Part shown: positions 53,321 to 61,620 of the stretch, piece by piece | How the letters are laid out: the number at the start of each line of letters is the position of its first letter | Numbering within the stretch: the stretch's first letter is position 1 | Assembly (NCBI GenBank): GCA_022796475.1 | Contig: JAAWIS010000005.1 | Coordinates: 1 to 64,000, forward strand | Length of the DNA stretch: 64,000 bases | DNA from: Lachnospiraceae bacterium | GTDB lineage: Bacteria; Bacillota; Clostridia; Lachnospirales; Lachnospiraceae | Direction: 5' to 3' | Notes under the pieces: generated by a model | The model's input: only the letters and a program-made list of their open reading frames with translations | Told to the model about the DNA's origin: nothing | Database searches by the model: none | Made by a program: the position numbers and the translations under genes

Positions 53321-54190
53321 ATGAAGAATTATCACCAAAAAACAATTGCAATGGTAAATGATTTATCCGGATACGGCCGCTGCTCTTTAACAGTGGCTAT
53401 GCCGATCGTATCGGCTATGGGAATCCAGTGCTGTCCGGTGCCAACTTCCATTCTTTCTAACCATACCGGGTTTCCTGTATGGTTTTTTGATGATTATACG
53501 GATAAAATGGAGCGTTATATTGAAAAATGGAACGAGCTGGATTTAACATTTGACGGGATTGCTACCGGATTTTTAGGCTCTCAGCATCAGATCCAGATCG
53601 TATCGGATATGATTAAAAGGTTCCGGAAACAGGAAACCAAGGTGATTGTAGATCCGATTATGGGGGATCATGGCAAGCCTTATTCCACCTATACCCCCGG
53701 AATGTGCCGGGAAATGGAAACCCTTGTAAAGCTGGCGGACGTGGTAACTCCAAATGTAACGGAAGCTTGTATCCTGACGGGAAAAGAATACCGAAAAGAA
53801 GGATGGAAGCAAAAGGAGCTGGAAGAAATGGCTTGTGAGATTCAAAAGATGGGGCCTTCTTCTGTGGTAATTACCGGAGTGTCCAGCGCAAAAAGCCTTA
53901 CTAACGTGGTACTGGAACCAGACGGAAGAATTGTTTTTTGGCGCAAAAGGCGGGCAGGCAATGATCGGCCTGGGACGGGAGATGTATTTTCATCGATTGT
54001 GGCAGGCTCTGCAGTTCTGGGATGGAGCCTTTCAGAGGGAGTGGCTCTTGGGGCCGAGTTTGTAAAAAAGTGTATCCAAAAATCAGATGCCTTAGATATT
54101 CCTGTGAAAAACGGCGTCTGCTTTGAACTGCTTCTGCCAGAGCTTATTATGGGCTGTAAAAAGGGGACAAAAGGGGCTTTTCATTCATAG
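53321..54190 (+). CDS. Pyridoxamine/pyridoxal kinase family protein
   Basis: The 289-residue protein belongs to the PfkB-like vitamin kinases of the PdxY/PdxK type. Seen are MVNDLSGYGRCSLTVAMPI near the start (the ...SG-GRC... form is the clostridial pyridoxamine kinase branch), VDPIMGDHGKPY, TPNVTEACILTG, VITGVSS and RPGTGDVFSSIVAGS (anion hole GTGD with the catalytic Asp). It would phosphorylate pyridoxal or pyridoxamine. GCAGGAGA lies before the ATG. It is the last gene before serS. Confidence 0.87.
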   Translation: MKNYHQKTIAMVNDLSGYGRCSLTVAMPIVSAMGIQCCPVPTSILSNHTGFPVWFFDDYTDKMERYIEKWNELDLTFDGIATGFLGSQHQIQIVSDMIKRFRKQETKVIVDPIMGDHGKPYSTYTPGMCREMETLVKLADVVTPNVTEACILTGKEYRKEGWKQKELEEMACEIQKMGPSSVVITGVSSAKSLTNVVLEPDGRIVFWRKRRAGNDRPGTGDVFSSIVAGSAVLGWSLSEGVALGAEFVKKCIQKSDALDIPVKNGVCFELLLPELIMGCKKGTKGAFHS

Positions 54191-54271
54191 AAAAATGTGG
54201 TATCTTAAAGGACAGAGCAAAATAATGGTTACTGTTTACAGCAGCTAATAATGCTACCCAGGAGGAAGATT

Positions 54272-55558
54272 ATGTTAGATATTAAGTTCGTCCGTGAGAA
54301 TCCGGACATAGTAAAACAGAATATTAAGAATAAGTTTCAGGATAATAAGCTGCCTCTCGTAGACGAAGTAATTGAGCTGGATGCCCAGAACCGGGCGGCA
54401 AAAGCAGAGGCAGACAGCCTGCGGGCTTCCCGGAATAAACTTTCAAAAGAGATCGGCAAGCTGATGGGGCAGGGCAAAAAGGAAGAAGCAGAGGAAGTGA
54501 AGGCAAAGGTAAACGCTAATGCCGCCCGTCTGGCAGAGCTGGAGGCAAAAGAGGGTGAGCTGGAGGAAAAGGTTTTAAAGATTATGATGACCATCCCCAA
54601 TATTATCGATCCCAGTGTGCCTATCGGTAAGGATGACAGTGAAAATGTAGAAGTGGAACGATTCGGAGAGCCTGCTGTTCCGGATTTCGAGATTCCGTAC
54701 CACACAGATATTATGAAGCGTTTTGACGGGATTGACTTAGACGCAGCCGGAAAGGTTGCCGGAAATGGCTTTTATTATCTGATGGGGGATATTGCAAGAC
54801 TTCACTCTGCTGTAATCTCCTACGCACGTGATTTTATGATTAACCGGGGCTTTACTTACTGTGTGCCGCCTTTTATGATCCGCAGCAACGTAGTAACCGG
54901 CGTTATGTCCTTTGCTGAAATGGATGCCATGATGTATAAGATTGAAGGAGAAGATTTATACCTGATTGGAACCAGTGAGCATTCTATGATTGGAAAGTTT
55001 ATCGATACCATTACGCCTGAGGCAGAGCTGCCAAAAACCTTGACCAGCTATTCCCCTTGTTTCCGAAAGGAAAAAGGCGCCCATGGCATTGAAGAGAGAG
55101 GCGTTTACCGGATTCACCAGTTTGAAAAACAGGAGATGATTGTGATCTGCAAGCCGGAAGAGTCGCCTATGTGGTACGATAAACTGTGGCAGAATACGGT
55201 GGATTTCTTCCGCTCCCTGGAGATTCCGGTTCGTACTCTGGAATGCTGCTCCGGTGATCTGGCAGATTTAAAGGTGAAATCCTGCGATGTGGAAGCCTGG
55301 TCGCCACGGCAGAAAAAGTATTTTGAAGTAGGCTCCTGCTCGAATTTAGGTGATGCTCAGGCGCGGCGTCTGAAAATCCGGGTAGATGGGGAGAAGGGCA
55401 AATACTTGGCTCATACTTTAAATAATACTGTAGTAGCCCCGCCCCGTATGCTGATTGCATTTTTAGAAAACCATCTCCAGGCAGACGGCAGCGTAACCAT
55501 CCCTCAGGTGCTGCAGCCTTATATGGGCGGCATGAGCGTTATGGTTCCGAAAAAGTAA
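54272..55558 (+). CDS. serS: Seryl-tRNA synthetase
   Basis: The start at ATG 54272 has CAGGAGGAAG upstream. The 428-residue enzyme has an N-terminal coiled-coil arm for the long tRNA-Ser variable arm (residues about 30-105: RAAKAEADSLRASRNKLSKE), a class II core with motif 2 (SPCFRKEKGAHG..GVYRIHQF), and motif 3 (TLNNTVVAPPRMLIAFLEN). Here the AHGIEERG segment replaces the usual AGR.TRG, which places it in a clostridial sub-branch. No T-box leader fits in the 81 bases upstream. Confidence 0.94.
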   Translation: MLDIKFVRENPDIVKQNIKNKFQDNKLPLVDEVIELDAQNRAAKAEADSLRASRNKLSKEIGKLMGQGKKEEAEEVKAKVNANAARLAELEAKEGELEEKVLKIMMTIPNIIDPSVPIGKDDSENVEVERFGEPAVPDFEIPYHTDIMKRFDGIDLDAAGKVAGNGFYYLMGDIARLHSAVISYARDFMINRGFTYCVPPFMIRSNVVTGVMSFAEMDAMMYKIEGEDLYLIGTSEHSMIGKFIDTITPEAELPKTLTSYSPCFRKEKGAHGIEERGVYRIHQFEKQEMIVICKPEESPMWYDKLWQNTVDFFRSLEIPVRTLECCSGDLADLKVKSCDVEAWSPRQKKYFEVGSCSNLGDAQARRLKIRVDGEKGKYLAHTLNNTVVAPPRMLIAFLENHLQADGSVTIPQVLQPYMGGMSVMVPKK

Positions 55559-55631
55559 GAAAATTTAGCTTTCCGTCTGTTTCCGGGCGGAGTTGATTAA
55601 TAAAAGAAAAAATTCCCAAAATGTATGGTTT

Positions 55632-55773
55632 TTGGCATTTTGCTGTTAAAATGTTATAGCTGAGCTGCAGAAGGGAAAGCCGCAGAAGCCAGGTACTGTC
55701 TGCAAAAATGAAAAAACGAATACTTAAAGAAACCAGCCGTCACGATTCGAAGTGGCGGCTGGTTTCTGTCTTT
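55632..55773 (+). ncRNA. Candidate small RNA unit of about 105 bases
   Basis: TTGGCA (55632-55637), 17 bases, TATAGC (55655-55660) would start a transcript near 55667. A strong intrinsic terminator ends it: GAAACCAGCCGTCAC (55729-55743) pairs with 55752-55766 (one wobble), then TGTCTTT. The enclosed sequence is purine-rich and has no ORF of note. The terminator could equally serve serS read-through. Confidence 0.35.
55729..55773 (+). terminator. Strong intrinsic terminator downstream of serS
   Basis: Fifteen-bp stem with one G-T pair, 8-base loop GATTCGAA, and a T-rich tail. It is 171 bases past the serS stop. Confidence 0.85.
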
Positions 55774-55884
55774 AAAGATTGCACTGCGCTTTAGCGCGTG
55801 CCTGGAAATTCAGGCAAGTCATTTGCCTAAATACACTAGCCGCAATTAAGCGAAAAAGATAGTGAAAAGCATCCTTGAATATGC

Positions 55885-55890
55885 TATAAT
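55885..55890 (+). promoter_or_regulatory. Extended -10 promoter of the leader-ORF/FtsA-like transcript
   Basis: TGC directly before TATAAT (55885-55890) makes an extended -10. The matching -35 position (AGTGAA near 55861) is poor. The transcript would begin near 55897, giving a leader of about 264 bases before the gene at 56161. Confidence 0.6.
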
Positions 55891-55938
55891 AAATACAGTC
55901 GTATGAAGGTTCTTTTCCACACGGAAAGGAGCAGAACA

Positions 55939-56013
55939 ATGTGGCAGAAACATTGGGAAATATGGGTTCTGCCCGCATATAAGAATCTCAAAAAAGATAA
56001 TCGAATCTGCTAA
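55939..56013 (+). CDS. Leader-type small ORF of 24 codons
   Basis: ATG 55939 has AAAGGAG at 7-base spacing, one of the best ribosome sites in the region. The encoded peptide is MWQKHWEIWVLPAYKNLKKD followed by NRIC and a TAA stop. It holds three tryptophans within the first nine residues. The final codons and stop form the 5' arm of a hairpin, CTGCTAA (56007-56013) / TTAGCAG (56024-56030). This resembles a leader peptide that could couple ribosome position to downstream folding, but the next gene is FtsA-like rather than tryptophan-related. It may also simply be a small membrane-associated peptide. Confidence 0.5.
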   Translation: MWQKHWEIWVLPAYKNLKKDNRIC

Positions 56014-56160
56014 CAGCAGTGGATTAGCAGTGCAAGAGAAAAAGAAGGCTGGAAACAGCAGCAAATATATTGTTCTGGCAGGCAACAATCCATCAGCGCA
56101 GTTGCTGCTTGCGGAATGATGCACCAGATAGAACGAAAAGAATATGAAGCAGGGGGAAAT

Positions 56161-58413
56161 ATGGCAAGACAAGGAAAAAAAACACAGGTTTCCGCACAGG
56201 AAAAACTTTCTGCACAGACAAAAGTTTCAATGAAAGCCCAGGCAAATAATGTGATATTTGCGCTGGATATCGGCACGAGAAGTATTATTGGAATGGTAGG
56301 GGTTGTTCAGGAAAATAAGGTAAAAGTCATCGCTGTGGAAAAAGAGGAGCACGGGGAACGGGCCATGATGGACGGACAGATCGAGAATATTGAGAAAGTG
56401 TCTGTCCTTGCGGGGAAGATGAAAAAGCGTCTGGAAGATAAAGTTCATATCCAGCTTACCAGGGTCTGTGTGGCTGCTGCAGGGCGGGCGCTGAAAACAA
56501 AACGGGCTGACTATGAACTGGATTTGCCCGGCACACAATTAATCGATGACGAAATAATCAGCCGCTTGGAGGCCGGTGCAATTGCAAAGGCAGAGGAAGC
56601 ATTCGATGCGGAAAATGAGGCGCGTGACGATTTCAGGCGCTTTTATCTGGTTGGTTATACGGTATGTCAGTATTTTCTGGATCAATATATGATATCAAAT
56701 TTAAAGGATCACAGAGGACGGCAGCTAAAAGTAGATTTGATTGCCACATTTCTCCCCAGTGAAGTGGTAGAGAGTTTGTACACCACAATGCATAAAATCG
56801 GTCTTGAGGTGGCAAGTCTGACCTTGGAGCCCATTGCTGCCATTAATGCCGCTATTCCGGAAAATATCAGGCTTTTAAACTTGGTTATGGTGGATATTGG
56901 CGCCGGAACTTCCGATATCGCCGCCTGTACAGGAGGAAGTGTTACCGGATATACGATGGCTACTGTAGCAGGAGATGAGATTACCGAAACGATTATGAAG
57001 CAGTATCTGGTGGATTTTCCGACTGCGGAAGCAATCAAAATGCAGCTTGATGTCCGGGATGAGATTTCCTTTACTAACATTTTAGGTATTGAGCAGAAGT
57101 TGGCAAAAGATGAAATTACAAAATATATTCGCGGAACTTTAGAGGCGCTTTCTAAAGAAATTGCGGATAAAGTAGTAGAAATAAACGGCTCTGCCCCTTC
57201 AGCGCTGTTTCTGGTAGGAGGGGGAAGTAAGCTGGCCGGATTAAAAGATGGGATTACGGAAGCACTGGGAATGGATGCAAACCGGGTAACGATAGCAGGA
57301 AATTATTTCTTAAGCAGTGCATTTTCTGATGAGTATGATTTAAACAATCCGGAATATGCCACACCTTTAGGAATTTTAATTTCCTCTGGATTAAATTTAA
57401 TAAACGACAGTTTTCGTGTCACATTAAATGGAAAGCCGGCAAAGCTGTTCCGAAGCGGAAGTTTTACAGCGCTGAATCTTTTAATGATGAACGGTTATAA
57501 TTTCCGGGATATTATGGGACGTGCAGGTGTGAATCTGACCATTACCATTAATGGGATGAGAAAGGTGTTTCACGGCACTGCGTCGGAACCTGCATCTCTT
57601 TTCATTAATCAAAAAGAAGGGAAGCTTTCCGATGTGATCCATGCAGGAGATGATATTGAATTCATTCCTGCTATCCAGGGAGTATCAGCCAAGGCTTGTT
57701 TGGGGGATATTGACGGAGCGAAGGACTGTATCGAAATTACCTTAAACGGCATCCATGCCCCGCTGAATACGGCATTAAAAAATGGAGATACCGTAATGAT
57801 AAAGCAGCCTGAAAAGCCGGCTCCTCCAGTTCCAAATATCCAGCAGAACGAACAGGATGATTTCAGAGATCCCTCTTTTAAGGAGGCAGCATCCGAAGAA
57901 GCAAAAGCTGCAGAAAATGAACAGACAAAAGAAATGATGGCAGAGAGGGAGCTGACAGAAGCGAAAGCAGCGGAAATTGAACAGGCGGCAAAGCCGGAGA
58001 ATGAATCAGCAGAATGGAACGAAGCAGAAGAACAAGTGTTATCAGATGAGCCTGAGGAAACGAAAACCTTACAACTGGAAGAAATAGGAGAATCTGCAGA
58101 AGCAGAGAATCTGGCAGAAGAAAAGCCGGAAACAGAAGAGGAAAAAGAAGAAAATATGCTGGAAACTATGACAGAAACAGCAGGAGGCGAACCGCAGGAC
58201 GGGATCTTTTTTGAGTTAAATGGCAAGCCTCTTTGTCTTCCTAAAAAGCAGGATGGAAGACCTTACTATTTAATGGATTTGATCCAACATTCCGGAATTG
58301 ATTTGGAACATCCAAAAGGCGTGGTGCTGTTAAGAGTAAATGGAGAAGAAGGCCGGTTCCAGCAAGTACTAAAAGAAGGAGATGTGATCTCGATTTTAGA
58401 AGCCCAAAAGTAA
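56161..58413 (+). CDS. FtsA-like actin-fold ATPase with beta-grasp-like C-terminal repeats
   Basis: ATG 56161 follows AGGGGG closely. The 750-residue protein starts with a basic Gln/Lys-rich tail, then an actin/FtsA-type ATPase: phosphate-1 ALDIGTRSIIG, an SHS2-like insert (VKVIAVEKEEHGERAMMDGQ), phosphate-2 VMVDIGAGTSDIA and adenosine LVGGGSKLAG. After about residue 410 come segments of the pattern L-N-G-K-P..VL..GD.I.I (VTLNGKPAKLF; LTITINGM..DVIHAGDDIEFI; ITLNGIHAPLNTALKNGDTVMI; VLLRVNGEEG..VLKEGDVISIL), separated by an acidic Glu/Ala-rich linker (about 575-690). FtsA proteins are about 420 residues, so the tail is an extension. Role in division is likely but not shown. Confidence 0.75.
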   Translation: MARQGKKTQVSAQEKLSAQTKVSMKAQANNVIFALDIGTRSIIGMVGVVQENKVKVIAVEKEEHGERAMMDGQIENIEKVSVLAGKMKKRLEDKVHIQLTRVCVAAAGRALKTKRADYELDLPGTQLIDDEIISRLEAGAIAKAEEAFDAENEARDDFRRFYLVGYTVCQYFLDQYMISNLKDHRGRQLKVDLIATFLPSEVVESLYTTMHKIGLEVASLTLEPIAAINAAIPENIRLLNLVMVDIGAGTSDIAACTGGSVTGYTMATVAGDEITETIMKQYLVDFPTAEAIKMQLDVRDEISFTNILGIEQKLAKDEITKYIRGTLEALSKEIADKVVEINGSAPSALFLVGGGSKLAGLKDGITEALGMDANRVTIAGNYFLSSAFSDEYDLNNPEYATPLGILISSGLNLINDSFRVTLNGKPAKLFRSGSFTALNLLMMNGYNFRDIMGRAGVNLTITINGMRKVFHGTASEPASLFINQKEGKLSDVIHAGDDIEFIPAIQGVSAKACLGDIDGAKDCIEITLNGIHAPLNTALKNGDTVMIKQPEKPAPPVPNIQQNEQDDFRDPSFKEAASEEAKAAENEQTKEMMAERELTEAKAAEIEQAAKPENESAEWNEAEEQVLSDEPEETKTLQLEEIGESAEAENLAEEKPETEEEKEENMLETMTETAGGEPQDGIFFELNGKPLCLPKKQDGRPYYLMDLIQHSGIDLEHPKGVVLLRVNGEEGRFQQVLKEGDVISILEAQK

Positions 58414-58453
58414 CAAAATAAAAAAAGTAGCTGATTTTTGGTCATTTTAGATA

Positions 58454-58482
58454 TTTTCATTTGGGGTTTTTTGGTATATGAT
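58454..58482 (+). promoter_or_regulatory. Candidate promoter of the unknown gene at 58561
   Basis: TTTTCA (58454-58459), 17 bases, TATGAT (58477-58482). The -35 is weak. Between it and the gene lies a small CTGGG..CCCAG hairpin. Confidence 0.4.
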
Positions 58483-58560
58483 GATATCTGAGGGAATTAG
58501 TAAGCGGGCGGTACTCTGGGAAATGGGTTTTGCCCCAGACAGTGAAGGGAGAATTTTGTT

Positions 58561-59298
58561 ATGCTGAAGGTTTTTACAGACAGGAAAAATTTTGATCTGG
58601 GAATTGAGGATTACGGCCTTTCCGGAGGGAATGATATTAATATTTATATTTTGGATGAGGACATGAGTGCGCTGTCTTTGATGGAGGCCTTTCGTGCCTG
58701 CCGGTATAATCCGCTGAGAACTTATTATTATATTCCAAAAACAGAGAGTAATTTTTCAAAATATGCTACAGAATCTATTTCACGAGGAACCGTCAACCTG
58801 TTTTCTGACCTGGAAGAAATGAAGGAAGCCCTTCGCAGCGAAGTGGATGCATGGCGCTCTTATTCCATTCCGGAGTGTATTACAAAATCTGCCGGTAATT
58901 TTAAAATTTTATTAAACAGAGAGCGGGTTACTTCTTTAAGTGTTGCAGTTACGGCAGCTTTAAATAAAAATAGCTGTTATACCGTAGCAGAAGGGTTAAC
59001 AGCTTTGCTTCAGTCAGGAGCTCCGCTGCTGCCCCAGGAATTTGAGGCCAGCTTAAATCAGATTTTAGAAAGCTCAAAAAAGGCAAAGAGGGCAAATGAT
59101 GCATTTGCACAGTACCAGTCCCAGTTTTTATCTGTGTTAGCTGCCGGCAATCGGGAGATCAACACAGAATGGCATACGGAAGAGTATGACGGCATGGCCC
59201 TTCACGTTATGTTTCAGCCATTTGAACCAGAAGGAAAACCGCTGGATTCCAGAATTAAAATTATTGCACAGTTGGTGAAAGAAAAGCAGAAACATTGA
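58561..59298 (+). CDS. Protein of unknown function, 245 residues
   Basis: I recognise no family. The protein is soluble, with no signal peptide or membrane helix. Residues 1-90 look alpha/beta (VFTDRKNFDLGIEDYGLSGG; INIYILDEDM; RTYYYIPKT), and the C-terminal half is mostly helical (ILESSKKAKRANDAFAQYQSQ). GGGAG precedes the ATG. It is transcribed in the same direction as the FtsA-like gene but has its own promoter-like site, and ends before a good terminator. Whether it acts with the FtsA-like protein is not shown. Confidence 0.65.
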   Translation: MLKVFTDRKNFDLGIEDYGLSGGNDINIYILDEDMSALSLMEAFRACRYNPLRTYYYIPKTESNFSKYATESISRGTVNLFSDLEEMKEALRSEVDAWRSYSIPECITKSAGNFKILLNRERVTSLSVAVTAALNKNSCYTVAEGLTALLQSGAPLLPQEFEASLNQILESSKKAKRANDAFAQYQSQFLSVLAAGNREINTEWHTEEYDGMALHVMFQPFEPEGKPLDSRIKIIAQLVKEKQKH

Positions 59299-59331
59299 TT
59301 TGTAAATGAAAAAGGAAAAACAGCCAGAAAG

Positions 59332-59380
59332 GCAGCCAGCAGGTGATATGAAAATCACTGATCTGGCTGCTTATTTTTCT
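59332..59380 (+). terminator. Terminator after the unknown gene
   Basis: GCAGCCAG (59332-59339) pairs with CTGGCTGC (59363-59370), with an inner GTGAT/ATCAC, followed by TTATTTTTCTTT. It lies 34 bases past the stop. Confidence 0.85.
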
Positions 59381-59448
59381 TTGAAAATCGGGCACTTCTC
59401 ACGCCGGAGCGCGTCTGCGTCAGCGGACACTTAATTTAAAAAAGATAC

Positions 59449-59513
59449 TTGACACATAATATTATATAGTGTATAGTATTACTATAATATTATATAACGT
59501 ATAATATTATAGT
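59449..59513 (+). promoter_or_regulatory. Promoter and palindromic operator of the PadR operon
   Basis: TTGACA (59449-59454), 17 bases, TATAGT (59472-59477) is a near-consensus promoter. Just downstream is a perfect 14-bp inverted repeat, ACTATAATATTATA (59481-59494) and its complement (59500-59513), with a 5-base centre. A second copy of ATAATATTATATA lies in the spacer (59456-59468), 28 bases from the copy at 59484. The site covers the -10 to +30 region, where a repressor would block transcription. The product of the first gene, a PadR protein, is the likely ligand. Confidence 0.75.
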
Positions 59514-59559
59514 ACAGCATCAATATAAAAACCAGAAAATTTAGAATGGGAGTGAGGAT

Positions 59560-59880
59560 ATGGTTTTCAATACGGGAGCTGCTCTGTTAGACGCCGTTGT
59601 TCTGGCTGTGGTGTCAAAAGAAATGGAAGGAACCTATGGGTATAAAATTACTCAGGATGTAAGGGCAGTAATCGAGATTTCAGAATCAACCCTGTATCCG
59701 GTGCTTCGCAGGCTTCAGAAAGATGACTGCCTGGAAGTATATGACCAGGCGATTGACGGCAGAAATCGGAGATACTATAAGATCACAGAAAGAGGAAGAG
59801 TGCAGCTAAATCTGTACCGCAGCGAGTGGGGAAATTATTCCCAAAAAATATCCCGCATTTTTGAGGAGGCTATGGTATGA
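59560..59880 (+). CDS. PadR-family transcriptional regulator
   Basis: This 106-residue regulator has the PadR winged helix (AVVSKEMEGTYGYKITQDVR; ESTLYPVLRRLQKDDCLE; NRRYYKITERGR) and a short C-terminal dimer helix (subfamily with small size). GGGAGTGAGG precedes the ATG. The gene is the first of a four-gene operon with DUF1700, DUF4097 and PspC proteins, and overlaps the second start by 4 bases. It probably represses its own operon through the palindrome at 59481. Confidence 0.93.
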   Translation: MVFNTGAALLDAVVLAVVSKEMEGTYGYKITQDVRAVIEISESTLYPVLRRLQKDDCLEVYDQAIDGRNRRYYKITERGRVQLNLYRSEWGNYSQKISRIFEEAMV

Positions 59881-60725
59881 GGAAAGTTGATTTTATGGAG
59901 AAACTGGAATATCTGCTGCAGGATATTCCGGATGAGGATAAAGGGGATGCCCTTGCATATTACCAGGACTATCTGGAAGAAGCAGGTCCGGAAAATGAAG
60001 AAACCGTAATCCGGGAATTTGGAAGCCCGGAACGGATTGCAGCAATTATACGAGCGGATCTAAGCGGAAATCTGGAAGAGGGAGGAGCCTTTACAGAAAC
60101 AGGGTACGAAGACGAGCGGTTTCGGGATCCGAATTACCAGCTTGCAAAACGCCTGGATTTGCCGGAAAAGAAAGAAGAAAAAGAGTTTGAAAGCCATGAA
60201 GGCAAAGCACATTTCCAGGAAAAAGGCCAGTCTGGCGGATATGGCAGCAGGTATGGCAGTTGGAAAAAAGGAAATCCTTCAAAATCAAGTACGGATGCCG
60301 GTACTGCCAAAACAGGAAGAGGGAGAAGAGAGTGGTGGCAAGTATTGGGGATTATTCTGATTGCCTGCTGTTTGCTTCCGGTGATCATTCCTCTGGTTTT
60401 CGGGATCGGAGGAGGAGCAATCGGCCTGGCAGCCGGAATTGGCGGCCTTGTGGCAGGGGTTCTTATCAGTGTAACCATTGCATTGGCGGCTGTAACGTTG
60501 GCATTGCTGATAGCCGGCGTTTTAATGATTATATTTGGAATCGGACAGATAGCAAACCTGCTTCAGGGAATTTTATATATCGGAACAGGAACCGGAGTTT
60601 TAGGACTGGGTTTTCTCTGCCTATCCTTATGCGGGCTCTATTACGGAAAGTTTTTGCCGTGGCTGACATCGTCACTAATTAATTTTATTAGCCGTTTGAT
60701 TCATAGAAAGGGGACTTCTGCATGA
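59877..60725 (+). CDS. DUF1700 (HAAS-domain) membrane protein
   Basis: The 282-residue protein begins with a helical HAAS-like domain (residues about 5-65: FMEKLEYLLQDIPDEDKGDA; YYQDYLEEAG; REFGSPERIAAIIRADL), then a basic and polar linker, and three or four membrane segments from about 155 on. PadR-linked DUF1700 proteins couple a cytoplasmic sensor to the membrane. The start overlaps the PadR stop and its GGAGG lies within that gene. The next gene overlaps it by 4 bases. Confidence 0.88.
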   Translation: MRKVDFMEKLEYLLQDIPDEDKGDALAYYQDYLEEAGPENEETVIREFGSPERIAAIIRADLSGNLEEGGAFTETGYEDERFRDPNYQLAKRLDLPEKKEEKEFESHEGKAHFQEKGQSGGYGSRYGSWKKGNPSKSSTDAGTAKTGRGRREWWQVLGIILIACCLLPVIIPLVFGIGGGAIGLAAGIGGLVAGVLISVTIALAAVTLALLIAGVLMIIFGIGQIANLLQGILYIGTGTGVLGLGFLCLSLCGLYYGKFLPWLTSSLINFISRLIHRKGTSA

Positions 60726-61576
60726 AACAATTTATTAAGTACACAGCAATTCTGGGAGCAGTATTATCCATTCTCGGTTTTGGAACTGCCTGGGCAGCGA
60801 AAATAAATGGAGGAGATTGGCGCCGGGATGATATCTGGGCTGCTTCATTTTCGATTCCACGTTCAGAGGGAAAGCATCATTGGGATTGGGATGAAGATTA
60901 TGAGATACATGTGGAAACGGTGAGCCAGGATGATTACACCTTAAACGTTCCGGCAGCAAAAAATCTGAATCTGAAACTGGAAGCAGGCGAGATTGTGGTA
61001 ACAACAGGTGAAGTTTCTGATATCAGTATTATTTGTGATAAACCTGAAAAGTTGGAAGACTGCTTAAAGATTTACAAGGAAGAAGATGAGGATGAGCTGG
61101 AATTTTATGTGAAAGGAAAAGTAAAGAAAGATGGCAGTTATCCGAAGGTAACGATAGTAATTCCTGCCGGTTATCAGTTTCATGAGGTGGAAATTTCAGT
61201 TGGAGCAGGTTCGATTGAGTTTACAGGGATGAATGCTCAGGACTTAAATGTGGAGGTTGCAGCGGGAAATGCGACGATTCAGGAGGCTGTGGTTTCCGAT
61301 GCAGATTTTGAATGTGTAACAGGTAATATTTCCTATTCAGGAACCATTCAAGGAGATGTGGAAGGCGAAAGTGCAATGGGGAATATTAGTTTAATCCTGA
61401 TGCAGAAGGAGTCTGATTTTAATTACGAATTAGAAGGCGTAGGCGGCAGTATCCGGATTGGAGAAAACGAGTTTGGAGGCCTTGGATTTGAGCGCAATGC
61501 CAATAACAACACATTGCAGGACATGGATCTGCACTGTGTAACAGGAAGTATCCAGGTTGATTTTACAGGAATGTAA
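60722..61576 (+). CDS. DUF4097 beta-helix-like envelope protein
   Basis: The 284-residue protein has an N-terminal hydrophobic anchor or uncleaved signal (residues about 7-28), then a repetitive beta-strand domain typical of DUF4097: LEAGEIVVTTGEVSD, VEISVGAGSIEFTGM, VEVAAGNATIQEAVV, FECVTGNISYSG, and a final CVTGSIQVDFTG. Such proteins appear with PadR and PspC in Gram-positive envelope-stress operons and are thought to sense or respond at the membrane. It overlaps the DUF1700 gene by 4 bases. Confidence 0.88.
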   Translation: MKQFIKYTAILGAVLSILGFGTAWAAKINGGDWRRDDIWAASFSIPRSEGKHHWDWDEDYEIHVETVSQDDYTLNVPAAKNLNLKLEAGEIVVTTGEVSDISIICDKPEKLEDCLKIYKEEDEDELEFYVKGKVKKDGSYPKVTIVIPAGYQFHEVEISVGAGSIEFTGMNAQDLNVEVAAGNATIQEAVVSDADFECVTGNISYSGTIQGDVEGESAMGNISLILMQKESDFNYELEGVGGSIRIGENEFGGLGFERNANNNTLQDMDLHCVTGSIQVDFTGM

Positions 61577-61620
61577 CTAGTGTTCTGAGAAAAAAGTGAA
61601 AAGAAAGGGAGAAAACGGAT

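Larger units (their letters stand above)
55559..55938. other. Intergenic region after serS, with a possible small RNA
   Basis: This region has no conventional gene. It holds CAAAATG/CATTTTG (near 55618-55643), a promoter-terminator pair (55632-55773), a GCACTGCGCT/AGCGCGTGC hairpin near 55781-55801, and the promoter of the FtsA-like gene (55885). Each of the main ones is listed separately. Confidence 0.5.

Noticed and set aside
54191..54271. T-box riboswitch for serS
   Set aside because: Only 81 bases upstream and no T-box sequence (AGGGTGG..) seen.
57609..58226. Minus-strand ORF of 205 codons within the FtsA-like gene
   Set aside because: Ser/Phe-rich product that mirrors the Glu/Ala-rich coding strand; no ribosome site.
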